Notes: a model not told the origin generated them from the letters alone. Shown: positions 9,792 to 17,957, numbered from the stretch's first letter. The stretch is DNA of 64,000 bases from Denitratisoma sp. DHT3 (GCF_007833355.1 NZ_CP020914.1:2404047-2468046), one strand, 5' to 3'. Program-made: numbers and translations.

Positions 9792-10817
9792 TCAACGCGA
9801 AATCCGAAATCGCGCTCGCGAACGCACCGTCGCTTCTTTCGATGCCGCCCCCAGTCCGGCATCGAGTCGCGCCCAGGCGGCTTCGCCAGCGGGCAGACCG
9901 AAGCGCAGGCTGGCCGGCTCGGCGAAACGGCGAATGAGGATGCCCCGCATCGCCAATGCCTGCTGGATCACCGACGCCTGCGGCGTCCGCACCCATTGAA
10001 ACAGGGCCGTCCCGCCGCGGGGCGCCAGTCCGTGGCGAGCCAGCAGCGCGGCCAGGCGCGCACTGGCCGCCGCGAGGCGGATGCGCGCCTGCGCCTGCCA
10101 GGCCGTATCCGCCAGCGCATGCCGGGCCAACCAGCGCGATGGCCCGGCCACTGTCCAGGGTCCCAGCGCGGCGTCCAATCGCCGCACGAGTGCATCCTGC
10201 GCCAGCACGAAGCCCACTCGCGCCCCCGCCAGGCCGAAGAACTTCCCCAGGCTGCGCAGCACGATCAGTCCCGGCAGCGCGCAATACCGCGCCAGGCTGG
10301 CCGCCGGCGTCGCATCCATGAAAGCCTCGTCCACCACCAGCCAGCCCCCCCGCGCGGCCAGCCGCTGCCGCCACTGGAGCAGGCGCGCCACGTCGTAGCG
10401 CGTCCCGGTGGGATTGTTGGGATGCACCAGCAACAGCACATCGAGTCCGTCCAGAGAGTCCAGGGAATCGCCCGCCGACCACGGCACCACGGCGTGTCCG
10501 GCCCGTCGCCAGGCCTGGGCATGCTCCGCGTAGGCCGGCCGCGCCATCCCCACCCGGCCGGGAGGCCGCAGCGCAGGCAGGGCCTGGATCGCCGCCTGGC
10601 TCCCGGCCACGGGCAGAACCGAATCCGCCTCGTAGCAGCGGCAGGCCGCTTCCGCCAGGCCGTCGTCGGGCTCGGGCAGGCGCTGCCAGCATTCGGCGGG
10701 CATCGAGGGCACCGGCCAGCCCAGGGGATTGATGCCCGTGGACAGGTCGAGCCAGTCCGACAGCGCAATGCCGTATTGCCGCGCCGCCGCGCGCAGGCGC
10801 CCGCCGTGCTCAAGCAT
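9792..10817 (-). CDS. cobC: L-threonine-O-3-phosphate decarboxylase (cobalamin side-chain synthesis)
   Basis: A 341-residue fold-type I PLP enzyme of the aspartate aminotransferase family. Visible landmarks are [10 protein letters not shown] at the N-terminus, [16 protein letters not shown] and the PLP lysine Lys192 in [15 protein letters not shown]. These fit the CobC (Pseudomonas name; CobD in Salmonella) enzyme that makes (R)-1-aminopropan-2-ol phosphate, the linker of the nucleotide loop. It overlaps the 3' end of cbiB by 8 bp, whose product attaches this amine to adenosylcobyric acid, so function and context agree. It is the last gene of the riboswitch-headed cobalamin operon. The naming convention varies between organisms. 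Confidence 0.92.
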   Translation of the reverse strand: MLEHGGRLRAAARQYGIALSDWLDLSTGINPLGWPVPSMPAECWQRLPEPDDGLAEAACRCYEADSVLPVAGSQAAIQALPALRPPGRVGMARPAYAEHAQAWRRAGHAVVPWSAGDSLDSLDGLDVLLLVHPNNPTGTRYDVARLLQWRQRLAARGGWLVVDEAFMDATPAASLARYCALPGLIVLRSLGKFFGLAGARVGFVLAQDALVRRLDAALGPWTVAGPSRWLARHALADTAWQAQARIRLAAASARLAALLARHGLAPRGGTALFQWVRTPQASVIQQALAMRGILIRRFAEPASLRFGLPAGEAAWARLDAGLGAASKEATVRSRARFRISR

Positions 10818-11739
10818 GCCAGCCGCGCTGGAACACGAGCGCCCCCATGCCCGACACGAGCAACGCTGCCAGCCACAGCGCCACGCCGTGGCGCACCAGG
10901 CCCAGGGCGCGGTCGATGTCGGCGGCCGTGGGCGGCGCCCCCGCGCCGAGCGGCGGCCGCTCGTGCCACGCGCCGCCGTAACGGGCCGGCCCGCCCAGGC
11001 GGATGCCCAGCGCGCCGGCGCCGGACGCCATCACCGGCCCGGCGTTGGGGCTGTCCCAGGCGGGCGCCTGGCTGCGCCAGCACGCCAGGGCCTGGCGCGT
11101 GCGGCCCGACAGCGCGTAGGTCAGCGCCGTGAGCCGCGCCGGCAGCCAGTTGAGCACGTCGTCCAGCCGCGCCGCCGCCCAGCCGAAATGCAGATAGCGG
11201 TCGTTGCGATAGCCCCACATGGCATCGAGGGTGTTCACCAGGCGATAGACGATGACGCCCGGCGCACCGGCGCAGCAGAACCAGAACAAGGCGCCGAAGA
11301 CTCCGTCGTTGCCGTTCTCCAGCACGGTTTCGCAGGCCGAGGCGGCGATCTCCAGGGTCTCCGCGTCGCGGCTGACGATGCGCGCCACGGCCGCCCGCGC
11401 CGCACCCTCATCGCCATGCGCCAGCCCCGCGACGATGGGCCGCACATGGTCGTGGAGGCTGCGCAGGCCGAGGGCGAAATACAGGGCCCAGAGGGAGAAA
11501 GCGGCGCCCCACGGGTCAGGCAGGGCCGCAAGCCAGGCGGCGAGCAGTCCCCAGGGCGCCACCGCCAGCAACAGCGCGCACGCGCCGGTCCGGCGGGAAG
11601 GGCGGTGGCCACGGCCCTCGATCCATTGCGCCAGCCGGCCGAAGCCCACCAGGGGATGGCGTCGGCGCGGCTCGCCCAATCCGGCGTCCAGCAATACCGC
11701 ACCGGCGGCCAAGGCCGCCGTCGTCAATAAGTCCACCAC
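10810..11739 (-). CDS. cbiB: Adenosylcobinamide-phosphate synthase (CbiB/CobD)
   Basis: A 309-residue inner-membrane protein of the CbiB family with several hydrophobic helices. Diagnostic motifs are HPLVGFGRL near the start, [32 protein letters not shown] and [11 protein letters not shown]. The enzyme condenses adenosylcobyric acid with aminopropanol (phosphate) in nucleotide-loop assembly. Its start overlaps the small coupled ORF upstream by 16 bp, and its end overlaps cobC by 8 bp, indicating translational coupling within the operon. Length is normal for the family. No cobyric acid synthase (CobQ/CbiP) gene is in the window, so amidation of cobyrinate must be coded elsewhere or the pathway relies on salvaged precursors. 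Confidence 0.93.
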   Translation of the reverse strand: MVDLLTTAALAAGAVLLDAGLGEPRRRHPLVGFGRLAQWIEGRGHRPSRRTGACALLLAVAPWGLLAAWLAALPDPWGAAFSLWALYFALGLRSLHDHVRPIVAGLAHGDEGAARAAVARIVSRDAETLEIAASACETVLENGNDGVFGALFWFCCAGAPGVIVYRLVNTLDAMWGYRNDRYLHFGWAAARLDDVLNWLPARLTALTYALSGRTRQALACWRSQAPAWDSPNAGPVMASGAGALGIRLGGPARYGGAWHERPPLGAGAPPTAADIDRALGLVRHGVALWLAALLVSGMGALVFQRGWHA

Positions 11740-11816
11740 CTCAAGGGGCCGGCGGCGAGCCGCCTGCGCCCATGGCCGACGATCTCGGCGTCGCTGTAGC
11801 GATGGTCCTGGTTCAT
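11724..11816 (-). CDS. Small coupled ORF (30 aa) in the cobalamin operon, unknown
   Basis: A 30-codon frame whose ATG (11816-11814) overlaps the cbiA stop in an ATGA arrangement and whose stop lies 16 bp inside cbiB. The product begins [16 protein letters not shown] and is basic and Trp/Tyr-rich at the end; I do not recognise it. The exact ATGA coupling is the same device used by real genes in this operon, which argues for translation. It may be a genuine microprotein, or merely a translational bridge that carries ribosomes from cbiA to cbiB across an otherwise 73-bp gap. Confidence 0.45.
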   Translation of the reverse strand: MNQDHRYSDAEIVGHGRRRLAAGPLRWWTY

Positions 11817-13111
11817 GGCAGGAACAGCCCGGCGGCGAGCCGGGGCGCGGAAGGAAAGTAGCAATGCATGTAGGAGGCGGTCAGCCGGCCCAGGCGATAG
11901 GCGGCCTCGCCCGGCCGGCCATCCGGATCGACGGCCCGCGCCCAGGGAACCAGCGCGGTTTCCAGGCGCGAGAAATGGAAGGTGTGGCCGCGCAACTCGC
12001 CTTCGGGTAGGCGCAGGCTTTGCAGACCCAGGGCGGCGAGGCGCTCGCCCATCACCGCCCGGCCCGGCAGCAGACCCCACAATGACGAACTGCCGCCGGC
12101 CGCGTCGGTCAGGGTTTCGCACAGCGCCAGCATGCCGCCGCACTCGGCCAGGATCGGCTTGCCCGCCGCGTGGTGGGCGCGGACCGAGGCGGCCATCGTG
12201 CCGTTGGCGGCCAGGGGCGGGTGATGCAGTTCCGGGTAGCCGCCGGGCAACCACAGCGCGTCGCACGCGGGCAAGACGGCGTCGGCCAGGGGCGAGAAAT
12301 ATTGCAGCGTCGCCCCCATGACTTGCAGCAGATCCTCGTTGGCGCGATAGATGAAGGCAAAGGCCGCGTCGCGGGCCACGGCGATGCGCACGCCATCGAG
12401 CAGTCGAGGCGGCGCCGCGCCTGGCGCCGGCGCCGCGAAATCGACCGGCGGCGGCAGCCGCTCGGCCGCCGGCCCCAGGGCCTGGGCGGCCCGCTCGAGG
12501 CGTAGATCGAGATCGGCGATTTCGGCGGCCTGGAACAGCCCCAGATGGCGCTCCGGCAAGGCCCAGTCCTGCTCGCACGGCAGGGCGCCGAACCAGGCGG
12601 GGGCGGGGTCGAGGCTCTCACGCAGCATCTCGGCGTGACGCGAACCACCCACCCGGTTGGCGAGCACACCGTGGACGCGCAGCCCCGGCCGGTAGCGGGC
12701 GAGCCCCAGGGCGACGGCGCCGAAAGTCTGGGCCATCGCCGCGCCGTCGATCACCACCAGCACCGGCACGTCGAACAGCAGCGCCAGATCGGCGCTGGAC
12801 GGCGCACCGTCATAGAGGCCCATCACCCCTTCGATCAAAATCAGGTCGGCCTCGGCGGCGGCCTCGAACAGCAGCCGGCGGCAATGGGCCGCGCCGCCCA
12901 TGTGGAGGTCGAGCTGATACACCGGCGCGCCGGACGCCCGCTCCAGCACCATGGGATCGAGAAAGTCCGGGCCGGTCTTGAACACCCGCACCCGCCGTCC
13001 CAGGGCCCGATGGCGCCGGGCCAGGGCGGCGGTGACGAGGGTCTTGCCCTGGCCCGAGGCCGGCGCGGAAATCAACAGCGCGGGACAGCGACGGGATGCC
13101 GAGGCGCTCAC
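11813..13111 (-). CDS. cbiA: Cobyrinate a,c-diamide synthase
   Basis: A 432-residue protein from GTG 13111, which overlaps the cobO stop (GTGA). The N-terminal half is a dethiobiotin-synthetase-like ATPase: [14 protein letters not shown]-loop (about 11-23), [10 protein letters not shown] and EGVMGLYDG. The C-terminal half is a class I glutamine amidotransferase-like domain with [11 protein letters not shown] and the nucleophile Cys in ECGGMLAL, followed by a conserved GHTFHFS stretch. The enzyme amidates the a and c side chains of cobyrinate (CbiA/CobB). It is cytoplasmic. Any longer frame upstream only reads through cobO out of frame, so the GTG start is secure. Its presence means the cell can finish partly built corrinoids rather than only remodel cobinamide. 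Confidence 0.93.
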   Translation of the reverse strand: MSASASRRCPALLISAPASGQGKTLVTAALARRHRALGRRVRVFKTGPDFLDPMVLERASGAPVYQLDLHMGGAAHCRRLLFEAAAEADLILIEGVMGLYDGAPSSADLALLFDVPVLVVIDGAAMAQTFGAVALGLARYRPGLRVHGVLANRVGGSRHAEMLRESLDPAPAWFGALPCEQDWALPERHLGLFQAAEIADLDLRLERAAQALGPAAERLPPPVDFAAPAPGAAPPRLLDGVRIAVARDAAFAFIYRANEDLLQVMGATLQYFSPLADAVLPACDALWLPGGYPELHHPPLAANGTMAASVRAHHAAGKPILAECGGMLALCETLTDAAGGSSSLWGLLPGRAVMGERLAALGLQSLRLPEGELRGHTFHFSRLETALVPWARAVDPDGRPGEAAYRLGRLTASYMHCYFPSAPRLAAGLFLP

Positions 13112-13710
13112 TGGTCGATCCCGGGCTGGGCCGCCACGCCGGCGCGGAAGGCGTGCTTCACGTCGGCGATCTCGCTCACCGTGTCGGCCGCCGCCACCAG
13201 CGCCGGCGGCGCGCCGCGCCCGGTCACCACCACGTGCTGGGCGGGCGGCCGGGCGGCCAGCGCCGCCAGCACCTCCTCCAGTTCCAGGTAGCCGAACTTG
13301 AACAGGTAGGTCATCTCGTCCAGCACCACCAGACCCACGGCCGGGTCGGCCAGGGCGGCGCGCGCCTTCTCCCAGCCGGCGCGGGCGGCGGCGATGTCGC
13401 GCTCCCGGCTCTGGGTCTCCCAGGTGAAGCCTTCGCCGCACTCCTCCCAGCGCACCAGGGGGTCCCGCTGCAAATAGGCCTGCTCGCCGGTGGCGCCGCT
13501 GCCCTTGATGAACTGGAACACCGCCACCCGCATGCCGTGGCCCAGGGCGCGGGCCACCATGCCGAAGGCGGAGCTGGACTTGCCCTTGCCGTTGCCGGTG
13601 AGCACCAGGATCAGTCCTTTGGACACCGTGGCGCGGGCGATGGCGGCATCCACCACGGCCTTCTTCCGCGCCATGCGATCGGCATGGCGCTGGTCGCGTT
13701 CCGCACTCAT
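13108..13710 (-). CDS. cobO: Corrinoid adenosyltransferase (CobO/BtuR type)
   Basis: A 200-residue CobA/CobO/BtuR-family ATP:cob(I)alamin adenosyltransferase. The Walker A motif TGNGKGKSSSAFG lies at about 38-50; FQFIKG, WEECGEGFTWETQ, VVLDEMTY and VVVTGRGAP follow in the usual order. It transfers adenosyl from ATP to reduced corrinoid, giving coenzyme B12, needed by the methylmalonyl-CoA mutase coded in this window, and it also serves corrinoid salvage. The ATG at 13710 overlaps the btuM stop (TGATG) and the gene's stop overlaps the cbiA GTG, so it is translationally coupled on both sides. Confidence 0.95.
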   Translation of the reverse strand: MSAERDQRHADRMARKKAVVDAAIARATVSKGLILVLTGNGKGKSSSAFGMVARALGHGMRVAVFQFIKGSGATGEQAYLQRDPLVRWEECGEGFTWETQSRERDIAAARAGWEKARAALADPAVGLVVLDEMTYLFKFGYLELEEVLAALAARPPAQHVVVTGRGAPPALVAAADTVSEIADVKHAFRAGVAAQPGIDQ

Positions 13711-14294
13711 CAACGATCCTCCCGGCGAGCGGCCGCCTGGCGCGGCAGCATGGCCGACAGCGCGGCCCAGGCGGCGACCGCCAGGCCCACGTAGCAGGCC
13801 ATCGTCCCCAGCATGGGCGGGAAGTAGCGCACCAGGCGCGGCAGGAAGCCGGCCAGCGTGGGATCGGCGTAACGTCCGCCGAAGAAATAGAAACCGCCGC
13901 TGGAGCACAGCTCCGCCACCAGGGCGGAAAGGAGCACGGCCAGGACCAGCGCGGCCCAGGGCTCCGAGACGCCCCGGCGTTGACGCGCATACCAGCGTCC
14001 GCCGAGCCAGAGTGCGGCGTAGGCCGGCAGCAGCATGGCGTAGGCGGGCGTCACGCAGAAACCGGAGACGCCGCCGAGGACGATCGCCGCCCAGTCGATG
14101 GCCGCCGCCAGCGCACAGAGGCCGGCGAAGGCGCGCAGCGAGCCGAGCACGGCGCCGCCAAGGAAGAACACCGCCCAGGAGGCGTCGGGCAGCGTATGGA
14201 GGCCGGCCCAGTGGTGGCTGCGGGTCAGCGCCATGAGCAGGGTCAGGGCGAGGATCAGTACCCGAGGATTGCGCAGGGTGGTTGCGTTCATCAT
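13710..14294 (-). CDS. btuM: Solitary ECF-type vitamin B12 transporter BtuM
   Basis: A 194-residue integral membrane protein with about six hydrophobic helices. The key signature is Cys80 in GVSGFCVTPAYA and histidines at 27-28 (SHHWAG); in the characterised BtuM of Thiobacillus denitrificans a Cys80 ligates cobalt and supports decyanation, and the numbering agrees here. BtuM proteins are S-components found mainly in beta/gammaproteobacteria without the usual ECF module. Placement directly between btuB and cobO supports inner-membrane B12 uptake followed by adenosylation. AAAGGAG precedes the ATG at 14294. No BtuCDF ABC transporter is in the window, so BtuM is the probable inner-membrane route. 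The family assignment comes from motif and context. Confidence 0.85.
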   Translation of the reverse strand: MMNATTLRNPRVLILALTLLMALTRSHHWAGLHTLPDASWAVFFLGGAVLGSLRAFAGLCALAAAIDWAAIVLGGVSGFCVTPAYAMLLPAYAALWLGGRWYARQRRGVSEPWAALVLAVLLSALVAELCSSGGFYFFGGRYADPTLAGFLPRLVRYFPPMLGTMACYVGLAVAAWAALSAMLPRQAAARREDR

Positions 14295-14317
14295 GTCATG
14301 CTCCTTTCGTTGGAAGA

Positions 14318-16144
14318 TCAGGGTTGGTAACGCAGGGTGAGATACAGCCCGCGGCCGGGCTGGTTGTAGAGGTAGGCGGTTTCATAGCCGCGGTCGAGAA
14401 GGTTCTCGATCCTGGCTTGCAGGCGCCAGACGGGGTCGATGCGGTATTCCGCGCGCAGGTCGACGGTGGCGTAGCCGCCCAGGCGCACGGTGTTGGCGAG
14501 GTCGTCGTAGCGATGGCCCTCGCCCCGCAGGTCCGCGCCCCAGCGCCAGGCGCCGGCCTCGCGATCGGCGCTGAGCAGGAACGATTGGCGTGCCCGGCGC
14601 GGCAATGTCTTGCCATGGTTGGCGCCGGCGCCGAGGTTTTCCGGGTCGAGCAGGCTCAGGGTGCCGCGCAGTTCCCAGTCACGGCCGCGCCACGATGCCG
14701 TCGCCTCGCCGCCGCGCAAGCGCGCGGCATCGATGTTGACCGGCGTGAAGCGGCTGTCGAAACCGATCAGCCGGTCGATCCGCGTCTCGAAGGCATTCAC
14801 CGACCAGCGGCCGGCGGGCAGCGTGCCGGCGAGGCCCAGGCCGAGACTGCGCGCTTCCTCGGGCCGCAGCTGCGGATTGCCGAAACCAGGGTAGTAGAGC
14901 TGATTGAAGGTCGGCGCCTTGAAGGCCGTGCCATGGCTGGCAGTGAGGCGCAGGTCCCGCGTCAGGGCATGGCCCCAGGCCAGGGCGCCGGTGGTCTTGG
15001 CGCCGAACTGCTCGCTGTCGTCGCGCCGCGCGGAGAGCTGCCAGTCGTGGCCGCCCGCCTCGGCCAGATATTGGGCGAAGACGCCGGCATTGTCGCGGCT
15101 GCCGACGGCGTAGCGGGTGGTGCTTTCCAGCCGGTCGCGCTGCCAGTCCACCCCGGCCACCAGTTGCTGGCCCGGAGCCAGGGCGATTTCGTTCTGCCAG
15201 TTCACCGTGTCGCGCCGGGTATTGAAGCGGCTCTTGAACAGCGCATCCTTGAAGTTGTCGGCGGCGTCCCGGCTCTGGCCGAGGCGCAGCGTGGCGCGCC
15301 AGCCGGCGAGCGGCGCGACGCCCAGGCTGGCGCCCAGCGCCTGCTGCACGGACTGCGCGGCATTGACGCTGCTGCCGTCGTACTTGTTGCGGCTCTCGGC
15401 GCGCAGCCAGTTCACCTCGGCTTCGGCGCCGTTGTCGAAGCGCCAGCCGAAGCGCAGGCGGCCCGATTGGTTGCGATAGCCGTCGCGATCCGGCTCCGCC
15501 ACGAAGCAGCCCGCGCTGCGGCTGCCCTTGCAGGCGTTGAGGCCGGCGGTCTCGAAAGTCGCCGCGCCCAGGCTGTACCAACCGGCGGCGCCGAAGTTGC
15601 CGGCCAGGGACGCGGCGCCTTGCCAAGTTCCGTGACTCCCGGCGCCGAGAGAGAGCGCCGGCCGCGCGTCCCGGCCGCCCTTGCGGGTAAAGATCTGGAT
15701 CACCCCGCCCAGCGCCTCGGAACCGTAGAGGCTGGAGCGGGCGCCGCGCACGATCTCGATCCGCTCGATCATTTCCAGCGGCAGGTCCTGCAAGGCGGCG
15801 GTGCCGGTGCTGGCGGAGCCGAGCTTGACGCCGTCCAGCAACACCAGCACATGGTCGGCATTGGCGCCGCGCAGGAACAGGCTGGTCACCTTGCCCTGGC
15901 CGCCGGCGTTGGCGATGGCGATGCCGGGCTGAAAGCGCAGCAGATCCTGTACGGAAACCGCCTGGCTGCGCTCGATCTCCGCCCGGTCGATCACGGTGAC
16001 GGGCAGCAGCTCGGTCTCGGCCGGCCGGGCCGTGCGGGTCGCCGTCACCACCACGGCGCCGGCATCGACAACCGCCGCCGACTCGGCGGCAAGGACAAAA
16101 GGGGAACCGAGCAGCAAGGCTGCCGGAAGAAAGCGGGACTTCAT
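14318..16144 (-). CDS. btuB: TonB-dependent vitamin B12 outer-membrane receptor BtuB
   Basis: A 608-residue protein with a signal peptide (MKSRFLPAALLLGSPFVLA, cleavage near residue 19-20), a TonB-box-like stretch VVVTATRTA, a plug domain (DLLRFQPGIAI, GQGKVTSLFLRG, VLLDGVKLGS, IERIEIVRGARSSLYGSEA) and a beta-barrel ending in a terminal aromatic-type strand (LYLTLRYQP). It imports cobalamin across the outer membrane using TonB energy. It is the first gene of the operon and sits behind a cobalamin riboswitch, which settles the substrate among TonB receptors. The 332-bp leader between rlpA and btuB contains the switch and a pair of alternative hairpins. Confidence 0.95.
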   Translation of the reverse strand: MKSRFLPAALLLGSPFVLAAESAAVVDAGAVVVTATRTARPAETELLPVTVIDRAEIERSQAVSVQDLLRFQPGIAIANAGGQGKVTSLFLRGANADHVLVLLDGVKLGSASTGTAALQDLPLEMIERIEIVRGARSSLYGSEALGGVIQIFTRKGGRDARPALSLGAGSHGTWQGAASLAGNFGAAGWYSLGAATFETAGLNACKGSRSAGCFVAEPDRDGYRNQSGRLRFGWRFDNGAEAEVNWLRAESRNKYDGSSVNAAQSVQQALGASLGVAPLAGWRATLRLGQSRDAADNFKDALFKSRFNTRRDTVNWQNEIALAPGQQLVAGVDWQRDRLESTTRYAVGSRDNAGVFAQYLAEAGGHDWQLSARRDDSEQFGAKTTGALAWGHALTRDLRLTASHGTAFKAPTFNQLYYPGFGNPQLRPEEARSLGLGLAGTLPAGRWSVNAFETRIDRLIGFDSRFTPVNIDAARLRGGEATASWRGRDWELRGTLSLLDPENLGAGANHGKTLPRRARQSFLLSADREAGAWRWGADLRGEGHRYDDLANTVRLGGYATVDLRAEYRIDPVWRLQARIENLLDRGYETAYLYNQPGRGLYLTLRYQP

Positions 16145-16211
16145 GAAAGCTCCTCATCTGCGCACACCCGCGCGCCAGGTTGGCCAAACGGCCTGCAGAG
16201 GAGATTCAGAA

Positions 16212-16238
16212 AGAAGGGCGTGCACCCTTCTCGGTGCA
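16212..16238 (-). promoter_or_regulatory. Two mutually exclusive hairpins in the btuB leader (probable expression platform)
   Basis: Bases 16212-16231 can form a perfect 7-bp stem (AGAAGGG/CCCTTCT, 6-nt loop) followed on the minus strand by a short T-rich run, resembling a weak intrinsic terminator. Bases 16221-16238 can form a different perfect 6-bp stem (TGCACC/GGTGCA). The two share bases 16221-16231, so only one can exist at a time. Lying between the aptamer and btuB, they look like the terminator/antiterminator of the switch. The mechanism is inferred. Confidence 0.55.
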
Positions 16239-16261
16239 TCGCCCTCCGCAACGCCGACATT

Positions 16262-16442
16262 CGACTCCAGGCCGGTCTCCGGGCTGGCGAGCGGGAGGTT
16301 TCCCGGGAACCGGCGCCTTCCCATGCGGATGCACAGTGGCTCTGGCCGATTCCTTGACTCGCTTACCGTTGCGGGGGCAGCGCCGGAATTGCCCTTGCGG
16401 GCGCACCGGCTTCCCGTTTCATCCCCGAATGGGGACACCTGA
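16262..16442 (-). promoter_or_regulatory. Cobalamin (B12) riboswitch upstream of btuB
   Basis: Read on the minus strand this leader has the class landmarks in order: GGTG near the 5' end, GGGAAGCCGGTG, the GCTGCCCCCGCAACGGTAA block, the B12 box GCCACTG followed ten bases later by GGGAAGGC, and a 3' closing element GCCCGGAGACCGGCC. Cobalamin riboswitches turn off uptake and synthesis genes when adenosylcobalamin or related corrinoids are plentiful. It precedes btuB and so probably governs the whole seven-ORF operon down to cobC. Ends are approximate. Confidence 0.95.
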
Positions 16443-16476
16443 AGCGGGGCGCATCTTAGCAGGTATGATTCGCGCC

Positions 16477-17475
16477 ATGTCAATCGCCTTGTCCCGCCGG
16501 CGCGCGACGCGCCTGTTCCCCCTCGTCGTTCCCCTGCTCCTGGCCGCCTGCGGCAGCGTGCCGCCGCGGCCCGCGGCCGAGCAGGGCGAGGCCGCGACGC
16601 CCGCGCCCGCGACCACCAGGAAGGCGCCGCCCAAGGCGGCCGCCTACGTCTTGAAAAAGGGCGGCGGTTTCTACAAGGACGACGGCCCCGGCGACAATCC
16701 GCCCGAGGACATGGAGGCCATTCCCGACGCCGTGCCGCAATGGGAGCCGTTGCACCGTTTCGCCAACAATCCCTACTCGGTGCTGGGCAAGGACTACGTG
16801 CCCATGAAGGACGCCGCGTCCTACAAGGTGCGCGGCATCGCCAGCTGGTACGGCCGCAAGTTCCACGGCCAGAAGACCTCCTCCGGCGAGCCCTACGACA
16901 TGTATGGCATGACCGCCGCCCACACCACGCTGCCGATCCCCTCCTACGTGCGGGTGAGCAACCCGGCCAACGGCCGCGCCGTGGTGCTGCGGGTGAACGA
17001 CCGCGGCCCATTCCACGGCGACCGCATCATCGATCTTTCCTACACCGCCGCCTGGAAGCTGGGACTCACCGGCAACGGCAGCGGCCTGGTGGAGGTGGAA
17101 AGCCTGCGTCCGGGCGAAACCCCGCTCCCCTTGCCGGGTCTGTCGCCGACCCTGGCGTTGCGCAACCCGCCGCCGCCGGAGGACGATCCCATCGCCCGCC
17201 TGGCCAGCGAGCCGGCGCCCGCCGCACCGGCCGTGGCCGAGGCGCGCGGCACCTTCATCCAGTTGGGCGCCTTCGGCAACCCCGACAACGCCGACAGCTT
17301 CCGCACCCACATGACCCGCGAACTGGACTGGCTCTCGGACCGTTTCCGCACCGAAGTGGCGGGCAAGCTGCACCGGGTGCAGATCGGCCCCTTCGCCAGC
17401 CGCGCCGAAGCCGAGGCCGCGGTCTCGCGCATCGCCAACGCCCTGGGCGTGCGGCCGACGATCATCGTCCGCTGA
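16477..17475 (+). CDS. rlpA: Septal ring lytic transglycosylase / lipoprotein RlpA with SPOR domain
   Basis: A 332-residue predicted lipoprotein: a signal peptide with lipobox LLLAAC, lipidated Cys25, then a low-complexity linker. The double-psi beta-barrel domain (about 115-205) carries GIASWYGRKFHGQKTSSGE, MTAAHTTLPIPS and RVNDRGPF; the C-terminal SPOR domain (about 255-332) begins GTFIQLGAFGN and binds denuded glycan. RlpA cleaves naked glycan strands at the division site or acts in rod-shape upkeep, in the outer-membrane periplasmic face. It normally follows rodA; here a 16-kb minus-strand block intervenes. A second ATG at 16465 would add four residues. The divergent btuB riboswitch starts only ~35 bp upstream. 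Confidence 0.93.
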   Translation: MSIALSRRRATRLFPLVVPLLLAACGSVPPRPAAEQGEAATPAPATTRKAPPKAAAYVLKKGGGFYKDDGPGDNPPEDMEAIPDAVPQWEPLHRFANNPYSVLGKDYVPMKDAASYKVRGIASWYGRKFHGQKTSSGEPYDMYGMTAAHTTLPIPSYVRVSNPANGRAVVLRVNDRGPFHGDRIIDLSYTAAWKLGLTGNGSGLVEVESLRPGETPLPLPGLSPTLALRNPPPPEDDPIARLASEPAPAAPAVAEARGTFIQLGAFGNPDNADSFRTHMTRELDWLSDRFRTEVAGKLHRVQIGPFASRAEAEAAVSRIANALGVRPTIIVR

Positions 17476-17493
17476 CCTTTCCCATCCGCGCCC

Positions 17494-17512
17494 GCGCGGC
17501 GTGGTGCCGCGC
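17494..17512. terminator. GC-rich hairpin between convergent rlpA and PII-like gene
   Basis: A perfect 7-bp stem (GCGCGGC/GCCGCGC) with a 5-nt loop lies in the 40-bp gap between two convergent genes. There is no T-run on either side, so it is at best a partial or Rho-assisted bidirectional terminator. Confidence 0.4.
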
Positions 17513-17515
17513 CGC

Positions 17516-17704
17516 CTACGCTGCGGACGGCGGATTGTGCACGAACGCCGCCCGGACCACGTCGGTCACCCAGACCAGGCCGTCGCCCATGCGCTCGGGC
17601 GCGGAAACGCCCTCGGCCTTGCTGACGGTCATGCCGGGAAAGCCCGGCACCTGGCGTAGCGCGTCCAGCTTGCCGGGGCGGATGACGGCCTTGATTTCCC
17701 TCAT
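17516..17704 (-). CDS. Internally deleted PII-family (GlnB-like) protein, 62 aa
   Basis: From ATG 17704 the product begins MREIKAVIRPGKLDALRQVP and continues GFPGMTVSKAEG, a clear match to the PII N-terminus (beta1-alpha1-beta2). It ends GDGLVWVTDVVRAAFVH, matching the C-terminal strand of PII proteins found next to metal-efflux operons. PII proteins are usually 100-115 residues; about 45-50 residues covering the T-loop, beta3 and alpha2 are missing, yet the frame stays open. No other frame resumes the missing part, so this looks like an in-frame internal deletion rather than a frameshift. The uridylylation/partner-binding T-loop is absent, so normal PII function is unlikely. It may be a pseudogene or a mini-PII of unknown role. 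Confidence 0.6.
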   Translation of the reverse strand: MREIKAVIRPGKLDALRQVPGFPGMTVSKAEGVSAPERMGDGLVWVTDVVRAAFVHNPPSAA

Positions 17705-17816
17705 TGTTTCCCACGGATATACAATCAAAGGGCGCGCCTTGTAGCCCAAAGAAAACATCCGCATGGTACCTGAAGGTCGATCTCGGTCATTTTTACAGAG
17801 ACTGCGATTGTTTCCC

Positions 17817-17957
17817 CTATCGATACAATTTCAGACGTTGCACGGCCTCGAACGACGAGGCGACCGCCGGCAACGGCACATCTCCAGCCCGGACAGGGGC
17901 TGTCTGCGCCAGTTTGGCAAAGAGGGCGGCGAGAAGGATGGGCGGCAGGCGGATCAT
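17817..17957 (-). CDS. Possible small secreted protein or gene remnant (46 aa)
   Basis: A 46-codon frame with a signal-peptide-like N-terminus (MIRLPPILLAALFAKLAQ) and a short remainder. It lies in the 363-bp gap between the PII-like gene and dacA, on the same strand as the PII-like gene. I do not recognise a family. PII proteins with this C-terminus often accompany czc/cus-type efflux genes, so it could be the leader of a lost efflux gene, but this is speculation. The surrounding DNA is less GC-rich than its neighbours, and a partial direct repeat (ATTGTTTCCC-N6-ATACAAT) occurs at about 17703 and 17808. Nothing else is seen in the gap except the dacA promoter. Confidence 0.25.
   Translation of the reverse strand: MIRLPPILLAALFAKLAQTAPVRAGDVPLPAVASSFEAVQRLKLYR

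Noticed and set aside
11813..13990. Apparent 725-residue fusion protein ending in CbiA
   Set aside because: The first ~290 residues are an out-of-frame reading of cobO and btuM; a GTG start overlapping the cobO stop gives a normal-length CbiA.
14282..16357. Open frame of about 690 codons opposite btuB
   Set aside because: Antisense shadow running through a well-defined riboswitch and btuB; no recognisable domain.
17040..17714. Frameshifted continuation of the PII-like gene
   Set aside because: No frame around 17516-17704 encodes the missing central PII residues, so an internal deletion rather than a frameshift is the better explanation.
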